Positions 1 to 9,586 of a stretch of 64,000 nt of DNA are shown one piece after another. Position 1 is the stretch's first letter, and each line of letters starts with the position of its first letter. Below the pieces are notes generated by a model. That model was not told the DNA's origin and made no database searches. It saw only the letters and a program-made list of their open reading frames with translations. Source of the stretch: JABDLO01 sp041749255 (GTDB lineage Bacteria > Bacteroidota > Bacteroidia > Chitinophagales > Saprospiraceae); NCBI GenBank assembly GCA_041749255.1, contig JBGTBR010000081.1, positions 62,001-126,000 of the forward strand, in the 5' to 3' direction. The translations under genes and the position numbers were made by a program.

Positions 1-2
1 GA

Positions 3-899
3 GCATATCATGGTTCATTCAGGATTGGGGGTATTTTCAGAGATCAATACAGAACAGTTGGGGGAAATGGATTTCAAACATTGGACTTTAATATAGATGC
101 ACCCATAATAAGAGGTATCAGAAAGCAAGACTGGATAGGTATTGGAATTGGAATCGATGCCCTGGATCAGGCAGGAGGTCTTAGGTATAATAGTACTTTT
201 TTCAGGTTGAACGGAGCGTATCATTTTTCATTCAATAAAGAGCAGACCAGGATACTTACTTTAGGTGTACAATACAATACAGTAGGTGTATCTATCCGGC
301 AGCTATCTACACAGGATACCCGGGGGGGCAATATGATATCAGATCCCGATGTGGAAGCATTTAATGCCAGGGGAATGGAAGGAATGATCAATGAAAATTA
401 CAGTGATTATGTAGTGGGTTTCATGTACAATGGCAAGGGTAATGATTCAGACTTTAAATTGGGTATTGCCGGAGCCAGAATATTGCGACCACAATTGAGA
501 TTGGGCAATTCTTTAGAGCGGCTGGATTTAAGGTTAACGGCTTTTGGAAATTACACTATGGCACTGGGAGACAGAACATCTTTTAGTCCTGGCTTTTTAT
601 ACCAACGTATAAGTTCAGCCCAAGAGCTGGTCGTGCAATCGCAATTGGGATATTTGATCAATCCTGAAAAACAAATTAAACTGAATGGTGGGCTGGGTTA
701 CAGAGTCGGTGATGCGTTGCAATTATTAATGGGTATAGATATTAAAGATATTAGAGTTGGCGTTGCATATGATATGAATATTTCAAGCCTTTCTCCCGCG
801 AGTAGAACAGTGGGAGGTTTTGAACTAGCCATTGCCTACTATGGTAAAATTTATAAAAAGCCTAAGGTAAAACCCATTATCGTTTGCCCGAGGTTATAA
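3..899 (+). CDS. PorP/SprF family type IX secretion system membrane protein (5' end outside window)
   Basis: The reading frame is open from the first bases of the window. In-frame residues before the first internal start candidate (TTG at 81) read HGSFRIGGIFRDQYRTV, a typical PorP/SprF segment, so the gene begins upstream and only its C-terminal part of about 298 residues is here. Alternating polar/hydrophobic strands and the closing segment GGFELAIAYYG suggest an outer-membrane beta-barrel. Members of this family accompany T9SS and gliding machinery, often as a pair with an OmpA/PD40 protein, and that is the arrangement seen here: the next gene starts 13 bp downstream. Bacteroidota usually carry many paralogues, so whether this is the core secretion component or an accessory copy cannot be decided. 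The signal peptide is not visible because the start is missing. Confidence 0.85.
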   Translation, partial: AYHGSFRIGGIFRDQYRTVGGNGFQTLDFNIDAPIIRGIRKQDWIGIGIGIDALDQAGGLRYNSTFFRLNGAYHFSFNKEQTRILTLGVQYNTVGVSIRQLSTQDTRGGNMISDPDVEAFNARGMEGMINENYSDYVVGFMYNGKGNDSDFKLGIAGARILRPQLRLGNSLERLDLRLTAFGNYTMALGDRTSFSPGFLYQRISSAQELVVQSQLGYLINPEKQIKLNGGLGYRVGDALQLLMGIDIKDIRVGVAYDMNISSLSPASRTVGGFELAIAYYGKIYKKPKVKPIIVCPRL

Positions 900-912
900 T
901 AAAAATGCAAAT

Positions 913-2973
913 ATGTGTATAAGTATGTCAAAGATCAAGGTGGGGATGTTGTTCATATTATCAGGAATTTGGACATCAGGTATATTGTATTCCCAACCAA
1001 TTACATCCAATACGTATGAAGCCATGTTGGAAACTGCCGATATGGCTGTTGCGGATTACAACTATTTTAATGCAATAGAGTGGTATGAAAAGGCATACAA
1101 TGAACAAAGGGATCCAAGTACTGCCCTCGCTATCGCTGATCTTTACACAATAGTCAGAGACTATAGGAGAGGAGAAAGTTGGTATAATCGAATTTTGAGA
1201 AGAGACAGGGAAAACACTTTAGTTGATCTGAGATACGATTATGGAAAAGTATTAAAAGCCCAGGGAAAATATACGGAAGCCATGGATGAATTTAACATGG
1301 TTATATCCCTTACGGAAGATGAAGAGTTGAGAGAAGAGGCAAAATTGGAGTTGGAAGGGATATCGATCATGGATGAATATGCTGACAATGTGGATGCCGT
1401 TATTGTTTATGGTGGAAATGATATCAATTCTGCAAGTGGTGAATATTCGCCTGCACTATATAATGACGGCACTTTATATTTTGCATCACTCAATACAAGA
1501 AGGGAAATAGTTTTGGATGGCAGCGAAGATGACTACCATGTGAAAATATTCAGATCAAGTATGGATCCAAAAGGTATATATCAGAAACCACAAGAATTGG
1601 GACAGAATATAAACAGGAAAGGTTTTCATACATCAAATGTAGCTTTTTCTCCGGATGGAAGAATCATGTACTTCACCCGGATGAAACTCAAAGGCAATGA
1701 GATTGAAGAATCAAAAATTTTCAGAGCTTATATGAGCGATGGAGATTGGGGGGCTGCTGAGGTCGTCCCCAACGTCAATGGTAACTGGAATGCCAGGCAA
1801 CCTGTTGTCGGAGAGTTATTTGGTAACCAGGTGTTGTTTTTTGTATCCGATATGGAAGGAGGATATGGAGGTGACGACATTTATTACAGCACCATTCGTG
1901 GCGATGAATACTCTGCTCCTGTAAATCTTGGACCTGTAATCAATACTCGAAGAGATGAAGTCACACCTTTTTACAAAGAAGGTATTTTGTATTTTTCATC
2001 TACTGGTTTTCCTGGTATAGGAGGATTTGACATCTTTTACAGTTCCTGGGATGGAAGTACCTGGAGCTTACCTACCAATATGGGCCATAATTATAACAGC
2101 AGTTACGACGATTTATATTTTAAAATGAATGAAAGCGGTGTGCAGGGTTTTTTAGTTTCTAACCGCCCGGATCGTGAAAAAAGAAACCTAAAAGGTCCTA
2201 CATGCTGTGATGATATATATATAATCACAATCAGAGATCTTGTTGTAGATTTGCTGGCATTAGTTGAAGATACCAACGGGCCACTTTCAGGTGCATCTAT
2301 GGAATTAGTGGATTTAAGTGTCGATGGCGGCAACCCCAATGCAAAGTCAAATTCTACTGGCAATAAATTTAATTTTTTACTGGATCCTGATCATAATTAT
2401 ATTGTTTACACATCGAAAGAAGGATATTATCCCGATACATTTGCATTCAATACAGTGGGTATACTCGATGATTATACGGTTAAAAAAACAGTAGTTCTCA
2501 ATCAAAAACCGGTAGAAGAGGAGGAAACTGAATTAGCTTATATAAATCAACCCATACGACTGAGTAATATATATTACGAATTTGATGACGACAAGATCAT
2601 TCCCGAAGCAGAACCCAGTTTGGAATATTTGGCTTCACTGATGAAGGAATATCCGGATATGATTATAGAATTATCTTCCCATACCGATAGCAGGGGATTA
2701 TCTAATTATAACCAACAACTATCTCAGCGTAGAGCTGAATCAGCCCGGATTTGGCTTCTCGATGCGGGCATAGAAGAAAACCGTATCAATGCTGTAGGAT
2801 ATGGAGAATCTATGATTCTTAACAGATGTAAAGACGGAATCCGATGTTCTGAAGATGAGCACAGATATAACAGAAGAACGGAATTTAAAATTTTAGAAGG
2901 ACCCCAAACCATTAGGATAAAGAAATCTCTTACAGGCGACAGGAGTAATGAGCCTCCTGGAGATGGCAGCTAG
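913..2973 (+). CDS. OmpA-family protein with TPR, PD40 propeller and peptidoglycan-binding domain (PorE-like)
   Basis: 686 residues. A signal peptide (about 1-28, ending near GILYSQ) is followed by TPR-like helices (about 35-150), a PD40/WD40-like propeller (about 165-440, with strands such as FSPDGRIMYFTR and GGDDIYYS), a carboxypeptidase-regulatory-like beta-sandwich (about 445-530) and a C-terminal OmpA domain (about 545-670). The OmpA peptidoglycan-binding signature is visible as ELSSHTDSRG followed by QRRAESAR and INAVGYGES. This architecture is found in PorE-like proteins that anchor T9SS parts to peptidoglycan, and the preceding PorP/SprF gene 13 bp upstream supports co-expression. ATG codons at 913 and 925 are both possible starts; the later one still leaves a good signal peptide. 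Oddly, the TAG stop lies inside the left arm of the inverted-repeat element that follows, so the element may have replaced the original C-terminus. Confidence 0.85.
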   Translation: MCISMSKIKVGMLFILSGIWTSGILYSQPITSNTYEAMLETADMAVADYNYFNAIEWYEKAYNEQRDPSTALAIADLYTIVRDYRRGESWYNRILRRDRENTLVDLRYDYGKVLKAQGKYTEAMDEFNMVISLTEDEELREEAKLELEGISIMDEYADNVDAVIVYGGNDINSASGEYSPALYNDGTLYFASLNTRREIVLDGSEDDYHVKIFRSSMDPKGIYQKPQELGQNINRKGFHTSNVAFSPDGRIMYFTRMKLKGNEIEESKIFRAYMSDGDWGAAEVVPNVNGNWNARQPVVGELFGNQVLFFVSDMEGGYGGDDIYYSTIRGDEYSAPVNLGPVINTRRDEVTPFYKEGILYFSSTGFPGIGGFDIFYSSWDGSTWSLPTNMGHNYNSSYDDLYFKMNESGVQGFLVSNRPDREKRNLKGPTCCDDIYIITIRDLVVDLLALVEDTNGPLSGASMELVDLSVDGGNPNAKSNSTGNKFNFLLDPDHNYIVYTSKEGYYPDTFAFNTVGILDDYTVKKTVVLNQKPVEEEETELAYINQPIRLSNIYYEFDDDKIIPEAEPSLEYLASLMKEYPDMIIELSSHTDSRGLSNYNQQLSQRRAESARIWLLDAGIEENRINAVGYGESMILNRCKDGIRCSEDEHRYNRRTEFKILEGPQTIRIKKSLTGDRSNEPPGDGS

Positions 2974-3139
2974 TGTCGTGTCACACATATTCTTGCTGAT
3001 CCAAGGCTTTCTCTTTTCCAGCCTGTTTTTGGAAAAAAATCCTTATGTCCGCCTCTGACGGATGCGCGGATTTTTTTACTCAACAGCCAGAAAAATACCT
3101 GCGACTTAACCGTCAGAATATATGTGACACGACACTAGC
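2969..3139. mobile_element. 171-bp inverted-repeat element, MITE-like, no coding capacity
   Basis: The segment is bounded by 24-bp terminal inverted repeats, 2969-2992 and 3116-3139, that match at 23 of 24 positions. Reading inward from the left they begin GCTAGTGTCGTGTCAC. Inside is a second dyad, an A-rich arm ending ATCC at 3033-3042 and its complement GGAT plus T-run at 3068-3077, so the transcript could fold into a long cruciform or terminator-like structure. No reading frame of useful length is present. CTAG occurs at both outer ends (2970-2973 and 3135-3138); it could be a 4-bp target duplication, but as it is palindromic it is equally explained as part of the repeat. The TAG stop of the OmpA-family gene is in the left arm. 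The family is not recognised, and no second copy was seen in this window. Confidence 0.65.
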
Positions 3140-3192
3140 CATTTAACTTTTATATTGTCCATAAATTAGAACTTTGACCATAAATAAATACA

Positions 3193-3774
3193 ATGGCTTT
3201 CATTGATATCGTCATTGCCGTATTCAGCATAGTGTATATACTTCTTGCTGTCAGGAATAATCCATTATGCTTTCTTTTTGGGTGTATTGGAAGTGGGATT
3301 TGGGCCTACCATTCTTATGTGAATTTAAATCTTGCATTTGATTCTTTTCTGCAATTATTTTATGTATTGATGAGTTTCTTGGGTATATACAATTGGATCA
3401 AAGGTGGAAGCACAGGCTCAGGTCTTCCGGTCACCCGGCTTAGCTTGTCATTGCATGCAATTCTCATTTTCACTGGAGTCGTACTCGCTATAGTATTAGC
3501 AAGGTTAGCTTCATTGATTATGGAACTTACCTTACCCTATTTGGATGCATTAACTACATCATTCTCAATCATTGCTACTTTTCTTCTGGTTTATAGGAAA
3601 ATTGACAATTGGCTATATTTTATTGTAGTTAATATTCTTTATTTGTACATCTATGCACATTCCCATTCTTACTTGTTAATGGGTATCATGTCCATGTATA
3701 CTATTTTGGCCGTAGTTGGATATAAGCAATGGAAGATTGTAGAGAAAAATGAGAGGAAATTAAATGATGCATAA
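3193..3774 (+). CDS. pnuC: PnuC-family nicotinamide riboside (or related vitamin) transporter
   Basis: 193 residues with about seven hydrophobic segments and no signal peptide, the usual size for PnuC. The N-terminal part (AVRNNPLCFLFGCIGSGIW, then FYVLMSFLGIYNWIKG) has the tryptophan-rich signature of the family. PnuC proteins act by facilitated diffusion in the inner membrane, with an intracellular kinase trapping the vitamin. Bacteroidota also have PnuT paralogues for thiamine, usually behind a TPP riboswitch; no THI-box-like structure is evident in the short upstream region, which favours nicotinamide riboside without proving it. The gene stands alone between the inverted-repeat element and a 283-bp gap before the SusC gene. 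No kinase gene is nearby. Confidence 0.85.
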   Translation: MAFIDIVIAVFSIVYILLAVRNNPLCFLFGCIGSGIWAYHSYVNLNLAFDSFLQLFYVLMSFLGIYNWIKGGSTGSGLPVTRLSLSLHAILIFTGVVLAIVLARLASLIMELTLPYLDALTTSFSIIATFLLVYRKIDNWLYFIVVNILYLYIYAHSHSYLLMGIMSMYTILAVVGYKQWKIVEKNERKLNDA

Positions 3775-4057
3775 TTCATGCTTCTTGTTTTTAGGATAGA
3801 TTTATCTGACCGGAATCAACTCCCCTAATTTTTGATTCATATAATATGATGGCTTATTATTAACTAAATTAAAGCAGACCATCATGAATCAGCCAGTAAG
3901 ATAAAATTAACAAATGAGAGAAAAGTCAGACGAATGTAAAGAAATGATTGACCAAATACATTTTATTAGGAACAAAGCAGCGTTTTTTATCTTCAAAGAG
4001 TTAATATTGTGTTAACTTTTTTTTGGATATACTATTTAATAATTAACCTTAAATCAC

Positions 4058-7000
4058 ATGAAGAGAGTTTTAATGTTTTTAGTGTTTTCTGTGGTTTTTT
4101 GCAGCTATTCCATAGCTCAGCGAACCATTACAGGAAACGTCACGGATGAAGAAGGGATTCCTCTCATCGGTGCAAATATATTGGTTAAGGGAACGGCCAT
4201 CGGAACCATAGCTGATATAGATGGAAATTATACAATCAATGTACCTTCAGATGCTAATGTACTTGTAGTGAGTTATACAGGGTATAGCACACAAGAAGTG
4301 ACATTGGGAGCATCAAATGAAGTAGATATAGTCCTGACTATTGGGGTTTTATTAACAGAAATCGTAAAATCAGGCTATGTATCAGAAAGAAGACAGGATA
4401 TGATTAGTTCTGTCAGTAGTGTTAAGGCTGAAGATTTTGAACTTTTACCTGTTCAATCTTTTGACAGGGCTTTACAGGGAAGAGCTTCAGGAGTTCAGAT
4501 TTTCCAATCGAGTGGAGCTCCAGGAGGAGCGGTAAACATTAATATCCGTGGTATAGGATCGATTAATGCTACTACTGGGCCACTCATTGTAATCGATGGT
4601 GTTCAATTAGGTACACTTGGACAAACCGCTCAGGGTTCGTCTAATCCTTTGAATGCGATTAACCCCAATGACATCGAGTCCATAGAGATTTTAAAGGATG
4701 CAGCTGCAACAGCCATCTATGGAGCTCAGGGAGCTAACGGAATTGTTTTGGTAACTACTAAATCAGGAAAGAAAGGAAGAAAACCTCAAATTTCAATGTC
4801 TGTTCAGGAAGGTCGAGTAGAGCCCTTAAACCTGTATGAAGTAATGAATGCCAATCAGTATGCTGATATCAGGCAAGCGGCATATGTCAATGCAGGGCTA
4901 GGAGCCGATGAGGCCATCAGAAGATATGGTGATCCTAATGATCCTAATCTCACCAATTATGATTGGGTAGATGTCATGTTCAGAACGGGTAAATTACGAC
5001 AATACAATTTATCTGCAACTGGGGGAAGTGACAATATATCCTATTTCGCGGGATTTTCGTACGATTTCCAGGAAGGACAAATAATCCAAAATGATTTTGA
5101 AAGGTTTACTGGTAGATTTAATTTGGACGCTGATCTTAGCAGTAAATTATCTATGACATTGAGAATGTCTTTGGCGAGAACAGATCAATTCGGAGCTATT
5201 GCCAATGGTAATTTTGTAAATGGTCCTTTTATGGCAACTTTTACTTCTATGCCGGTTTCACCTGCGATCGATGCAGAAACCGGAGATTACAATCCTTATC
5301 CGGTCAATGGTGAAACACATCTTTTCAGCTACAATATACTCGAGGGGGTGAATGAAGAGGTTAGAAAAGGATTTGCACTGCAATCCATCGCCAGTATGGG
5401 ATTAAACTATAAAATTACCGATGATCTTTCTTTTACCACAAGTGTTGGATTAGACTATGTAAATAATAAAGACAGAAATGACAGACCGGTAACCATACCA
5501 GCATTTGCTGCTACAAATGGACAGGTAGCACTGACAAACAGAGTTGCTATTACTTTTAATACCACCAACTTACTCGAATTTAAAAAGGAAATTTTTAATG
5601 GTCAACTTTCTGCATTAGTCGGTCATGAATATTATCAAAATGATTTTGAATTATTTAGTGCTACTGGTAGAGGATTTGCTGATCCTTATTTTCGCAATTT
5701 AAATCAGGCAGCGGTACCTTTTGCCGTAGCGGGAACATCGACCACCAGTAGGAGGGAAGGATTATTTGGTTCACTAAAATATAGTTACGACAATAAGTAC
5801 TATGTAGGTGGAACTCTCCGACGTGAAGGTAGTTCCAGATTTGGATCTGCAAACCGTTTTGGTTTGTTTTACTCTGTCAGTGGTGGATACCGGATCAGTG
5901 AAGACTTATTTCCTGAATCCAGATTCATTGATGATATAAAAATTCGAGCATCCTACGGAACTTCAGGAAACTCTGATATTGGGGATTTTGTTGCAGCGGC
6001 TACCTATGGAGCAGGAGGTCAATACCTTGGAGGAGCAGCATTAAGACCTTCCCGATTGGCCAATGATTTATTGGGATGGGAAACGGCAGTTCAAGCTAAT
6101 ATTGGTTTGGATTTCTCTTTTAGAGATAGCAGATTTAATGGAGCAATTGATTTCTGGCAAAAAAATAATAAAGATTTGTTATTGGCCACACAATTGCCAG
6201 CATCTGCAGGAATTGCCAATCTAAATATAATAGAAAATGTAGGAGAAGTTGAAAATCGCGGAATAGATTTTGAATTTAGCTCAGTAAATATAATAAGAGG
6301 TAAATTCAAATGGGAGACTTCAATCAATATGAGTGTTCAGAGAAACCAGATAAAATCTTTGAACAATGATATGGATACTATTTTTGCGGGAGATTTTCCT
6401 TCCCTGGTAGTTGGGCAGCCTGTTAACTTCTTTTATTTATTGGAGTTTGCAGGGGTAAACCCAGCGAATGGTAGAGCTATGGCCTATAATGCAGAAGGAG
6501 TTCCAGTGTATAGCCCAACTGTATCAGATGGTAATATAGTAGGAAGTCCGATACCTACCTATTTTGGAGGTTTAACCAATACCTTTTCATATGGAAATTT
6601 ATCCATTTCAGGATTTTTGCAGTGGCAGGGTGGACATCAGGGATTTAACGGTGATCTATATAACTTAGCAGCGTCTGGATCTTCTCCAAATAATCAGTTA
6701 GCCAGGGAAATTGACTACTGGAGACAACCTGGAGATCTAACCAATACGCATAAACCTGTACAAGGTGGCGTTATTGATGGAGTTGGGCAGACTTTTGGAT
6801 TTATAGGTTCTACCCGTTATATGTCAGATGCATCTTATCTCCGTCTCAAAGAAGTCAGGGTATCATACAATCTGAGAAATGCATTTTTGCGTGATAATGG
6901 TGTAAGTAATATCAATCTATTTGTTCAGGGATTAAATATATTAACCTGGACTAAGTTTGACGGAATCGATCCGGAGGTGATCAGTGCCAATAACAATACG

Positions 7001-7069
7001 GGACTTTCATCCTTTGGTGTATTTCCTTTAGGTAGACAATATTCCGCAGGAATTAGGGTAGATTTTTAA
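4058..7069 (+). CDS. SusC/RagA-family TonB-linked outer-membrane transporter
   Basis: 1003 residues. Signal peptide 1-20 ends near SIAQ. Residues about 22-97 form the carboxypeptidase-regulatory-like domain (ITGNVTDEEGIPLIGANI, then FTVSYTG-type strands). A TonB-dependent plug follows (about 100-240) with the hallmark segments RALQGRASGVQI, NIRGIGSI, PLIVIDGV, IEILKDAAATAIYG and GIVLVTTKSG. The rest is a long beta-barrel ending in an aromatic residue (VDF), as expected for BAM-dependent insertion. The usual TGYG-like motif before the plug is altered to VKSGYVSERR. It forms the transport channel of a SusCD pair with the SusD gene 21 bp downstream. The substrate is unknown: no glycoside hydrolase, regulator or polysaccharide lyase is adjacent. 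The 283 bp upstream hold no promoter I can support. Confidence 0.93.
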   Translation: MKRVLMFLVFSVVFCSYSIAQRTITGNVTDEEGIPLIGANILVKGTAIGTIADIDGNYTINVPSDANVLVVSYTGYSTQEVTLGASNEVDIVLTIGVLLTEIVKSGYVSERRQDMISSVSSVKAEDFELLPVQSFDRALQGRASGVQIFQSSGAPGGAVNINIRGIGSINATTGPLIVIDGVQLGTLGQTAQGSSNPLNAINPNDIESIEILKDAAATAIYGAQGANGIVLVTTKSGKKGRKPQISMSVQEGRVEPLNLYEVMNANQYADIRQAAYVNAGLGADEAIRRYGDPNDPNLTNYDWVDVMFRTGKLRQYNLSATGGSDNISYFAGFSYDFQEGQIIQNDFERFTGRFNLDADLSSKLSMTLRMSLARTDQFGAIANGNFVNGPFMATFTSMPVSPAIDAETGDYNPYPVNGETHLFSYNILEGVNEEVRKGFALQSIASMGLNYKITDDLSFTTSVGLDYVNNKDRNDRPVTIPAFAATNGQVALTNRVAITFNTTNLLEFKKEIFNGQLSALVGHEYYQNDFELFSATGRGFADPYFRNLNQAAVPFAVAGTSTTSRREGLFGSLKYSYDNKYYVGGTLRREGSSRFGSANRFGLFYSVSGGYRISEDLFPESRFIDDIKIRASYGTSGNSDIGDFVAAATYGAGGQYLGGAALRPSRLANDLLGWETAVQANIGLDFSFRDSRFNGAIDFWQKNNKDLLLATQLPASAGIANLNIIENVGEVENRGIDFEFSSVNIIRGKFKWETSINMSVQRNQIKSLNNDMDTIFAGDFPSLVVGQPVNFFYLLEFAGVNPANGRAMAYNAEGVPVYSPTVSDGNIVGSPIPTYFGGLTNTFSYGNLSISGFLQWQGGHQGFNGDLYNLAASGSSPNNQLAREIDYWRQPGDLTNTHKPVQGGVIDGVGQTFGFIGSTRYMSDASYLRLKEVRVSYNLRNAFLRDNGVSNINLFVQGLNILTWTKFDGIDPEVISANNNTGLSSFGVFPLGRQYSAGIRVDF

Positions 7070-7090
7070 CTGAAATTTAAAAACGAAGAA

Positions 7091-8503
7091 ATGAAAAAAT
7101 TTATATCAAAAATAATTGTTATAACAGGTTTGTTGGTTGTCACTTCGTGTGGAGACAAACTGGTTATACTTGACCCAAATACACTTCCACCAGAGGTAGC
7201 TCTAGAAGGTATTTCGGGATTTGAAGCTTTAATGAGATCTGCCTACAATCGTGTACATAGTTTTGCCTGGTATGGACAGCAAGCTATGATTCACCCGGAA
7301 GTCATGGCAGATAACATTGATTTTGCCAATAGGACCGGCAGATATGAAGCAGAATATGTTAATCAGGTAAGATCCCATATGGGAAGATGGTCTTGGGGAG
7401 GTATTAACGACGCCAATGTTATCATTAACAGAGTAGATGAGGTGGAAGGACCTCAGGCACAAAAAGACCGGTTGATAGGTCAGGCATTGTTTATAAGAGC
7501 TCTTAATTACCACGAATTAGCGAAAGTATATAGTTATGAACCGGGTCAGGAAGTGAATGGATTTAATTTAAGTGTTCCTTTAAAAATTACTCCAACTGAA
7601 GGTGTTTCCGATGCTTTCCAACCTCAGACCCGAGTTCCTAATACGGAAGTTTATGCACAAATGGTAGCTGATCTGCAGCAATCGGTTACACTTTTGGCCG
7701 CTAATAACCCTGGAAACTTTCCTTTCAGAGCAAATGTGGATGCTGCGGAAGCTTTATTGTCCAGAGTTTTACTGTACAGAGGAGATTTTGCGGCAGCAGC
7801 GCAAGCAGCACAAAATGTTATCAACAGAGGAAGAGTATCTTTGTTAACTGGTGATGCCTATTTGGATTCCTGGGGTGAAGTTATTCATCCTGAATCACTA
7901 TTTGAATCAGAAGTAAGAGCTCCGGATTGGACAACTGTTGATGGCGTAAACAATAGTCTTCACAGTTTGACGATGAATATATCACCTTCTGCACAGTTTA
8001 TCCTTGTGGCCAGTCCAGAACTTATAGATGCAATAGATTCAGAGCCAACCGACATCAGAAGACAATTGTATGTGGATGCAGCCAATATCCCTCCTGGAAC
8101 ACAGATGAATACTAAATGGAGGGGAGAATTAGGGGATTTCAGAGAGAATATTCCTGTCATACGAATTAGTGAAGTCTATTTGATAGCAGCAGAAGGTTAC
8201 CTGAGAAGTGGCAATGGTCCGGCAGGAATGACTGCCTATAACCAATTCAGAGCTGCCAGGGATCTTCCACCTATAACCAGTACCGCTGGTATGTTTGAAA
8301 GTATAATGAAAGATAGAAGAGTGGAATTTGCCTTTGAAGGTCATCGTTGGTTTGACTTGAAAAGAAATGGTCTGGATATACCCAAAACTGCGGCCTCTCA
8401 GCAACCAACACTTTCTTATAGCGATTTTAGAATTTTGAGCTTCATACCAGAGAGGGAATTAAACCTTGATGATGATTTGGTTCAAAATCCAGGATATAAT
8501 TAA
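7091..8503 (+). CDS. SusD/RagB-family nutrient-binding outer-membrane lipoprotein
   Basis: 470 residues. The N-terminus is a lipoprotein signal with lipobox VTSCG (Cys about 20), placing it on the outer-membrane surface as the lid of the SusC channel. SusD features are seen: an early segment AYNRVHSF, TPR-like helices including ALFIRALNYHELAKVY, the segment PVIRISEVYLIAAEGYLRSG, and a C-terminal DRRVEFAFEGHRWFDLKRNG, which is diagnostic. At 470 residues it is of ordinary length. Spacing to the SusC gene (21 bp) and to the following lipoprotein gene (12 bp) indicates one transcript. Ligand specificity cannot be read from the sequence. Confidence 0.93.
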   Translation: MKKFISKIIVITGLLVVTSCGDKLVILDPNTLPPEVALEGISGFEALMRSAYNRVHSFAWYGQQAMIHPEVMADNIDFANRTGRYEAEYVNQVRSHMGRWSWGGINDANVIINRVDEVEGPQAQKDRLIGQALFIRALNYHELAKVYSYEPGQEVNGFNLSVPLKITPTEGVSDAFQPQTRVPNTEVYAQMVADLQQSVTLLAANNPGNFPFRANVDAAEALLSRVLLYRGDFAAAAQAAQNVINRGRVSLLTGDAYLDSWGEVIHPESLFESEVRAPDWTTVDGVNNSLHSLTMNISPSAQFILVASPELIDAIDSEPTDIRRQLYVDAANIPPGTQMNTKWRGELGDFRENIPVIRISEVYLIAAEGYLRSGNGPAGMTAYNQFRAARDLPPITSTAGMFESIMKDRRVEFAFEGHRWFDLKRNGLDIPKTAASQQPTLSYSDFRILSFIPERELNLDDDLVQNPGYN

Positions 8504-8515
8504 AAAAGTAATAAA

Positions 8516-9355
8516 ATGATGAAAAATATATTTTATATAATAATAATAGGTATTACCGTAGCCTTCACAGCTTGTGAAGAGCCAGGCACTGCCATTCTCT
8601 TTGATGAAAATTTTATTGAGTTGGATGCGGCTACTACGGTTACAAAACAGAGAACTTATTCTTATCTCCGTCTGAATGACGGGGTGCCCAAGTCCAGCGG
8701 GTTTAAGGTAAATCTGGGTGCGAGGCAAAGAAGTACTCCTATCAATTTTACTTTTGAAATCTTACCGTCCAGTACAGCTATTGAAAATTTGCACTACACG
8801 GTAGGTTCATTTACCCATACTATACCAGCGAATACCAGCGTGGTTGATTTACCCATTAATATATTGGTAGACAATATAGATGCAGGTGAGGTGTGGACCA
8901 TAGTTGTAAGAATTTCAAGTCAGGATGTGCCTGTACATGAGTTGTACAATGAAGGCACCCACATAATCCAGGTAACCTGCCCTCCTAATCCGGCAGATTG
9001 GGTTGGCACATACAACACCCTGGCAAGCGGTGATGTGGGTAATGGTTCTGGAGGGTCTGGCGGGCAGTATGCCGATCTTGCTGGCACTGTGACCATTACT
9101 GAAACTTCATTACCCAGTGTTTATCAATTCAATGATATGAGTTTCAATCTTTATCCCGGAGGTTATGGAGACATTGCTCCAGTAGGAAGGTTCAGAGAAA
9201 ACTGTGGAACTTCTTTATCCGATATGGGTGATACTGATCGTTATGGAGATCCATTTACTATTGAAGGTACCCGGGATCCAAGCACGGGAACCATTACATT
9301 AACGTGGAGCAATACCTGGGGAGACAGGGGGAATGTAGTACTTACCAGACAGTAA
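8516..9355 (+). CDS. Lipoprotein of a SusCD locus, beta-sandwich type
   Basis: 279 residues, beginning with a lipoprotein signal (FTACEE, Cys about 20), so probably a surface-exposed outer-membrane lipoprotein. The first half contains beta-rich, Calx-beta/DUF4843-like strands (FTHTIPANTSVVDLPINIL). After residue 160 comes a separate domain starting DWVGTYNTLASG, with a glycine-rich linker, that resembles the small beta domains at the end of SusE-like proteins. It is the third gene of the SusC-SusD transcript (12 bp after SusD, with a strong terminator 28 bp downstream), so it probably helps capture the same substrate. I do not recognise a precise family. Two ATGs in tandem (8516, 8519) are equivalent starts. 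Confidence 0.75.
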   Translation: MMKNIFYIIIIGITVAFTACEEPGTAILFDENFIELDAATTVTKQRTYSYLRLNDGVPKSSGFKVNLGARQRSTPINFTFEILPSSTAIENLHYTVGSFTHTIPANTSVVDLPINILVDNIDAGEVWTIVVRISSQDVPVHELYNEGTHIIQVTCPPNPADWVGTYNTLASGDVGNGSGGSGGQYADLAGTVTITETSLPSVYQFNDMSFNLYPGGYGDIAPVGRFRENCGTSLSDMGDTDRYGDPFTIEGTRDPSTGTITLTWSNTWGDRGNVVLTRQ

Positions 9356-9383
9356 ACTTTTTTTACCGTCATCGTAAATAATT

Positions 9384-9427
9384 TACAGGCGATCATCATA
9401 CTTGATGATCGCCTGTAGTTTTTTATT
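9384..9427 (+). terminator. Rho-independent terminator of the SusCD transcript
   Basis: A perfect 15-bp stem (arms 9384-9398 and 9403-9417) with a 4-nt loop is followed by a T-rich tract. It ends the SusC-SusD-lipoprotein transcript and isolates it from the protease gene downstream. Confidence 0.9.
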
Positions 9428-9586
9428 TAAACGACTTTTTTTAAATTTCACGTTATATATTTAATTTTGAACCAGATTATATAAATCTTCATTAATACAT
9501 AATAAGGGCGGATCTCTACAACAGATAAGTCATCATTTTAACCGTCCTTTTTATTGATAATACCAGGCCAATTCAAATTTTTTTTC

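Noticed and set aside
3140..3192. Possible riboswitch before pnuC
   Set aside because: The gap is too short and has no TPP or NAD-type conserved boxes.
9504..9552. Hairpin AAGGGCGG / CCGTCCTT before the subtilase gene
   Set aside because: 8-bp stem with a G-T pair and a loop of over 30 nt; not stable enough to call.
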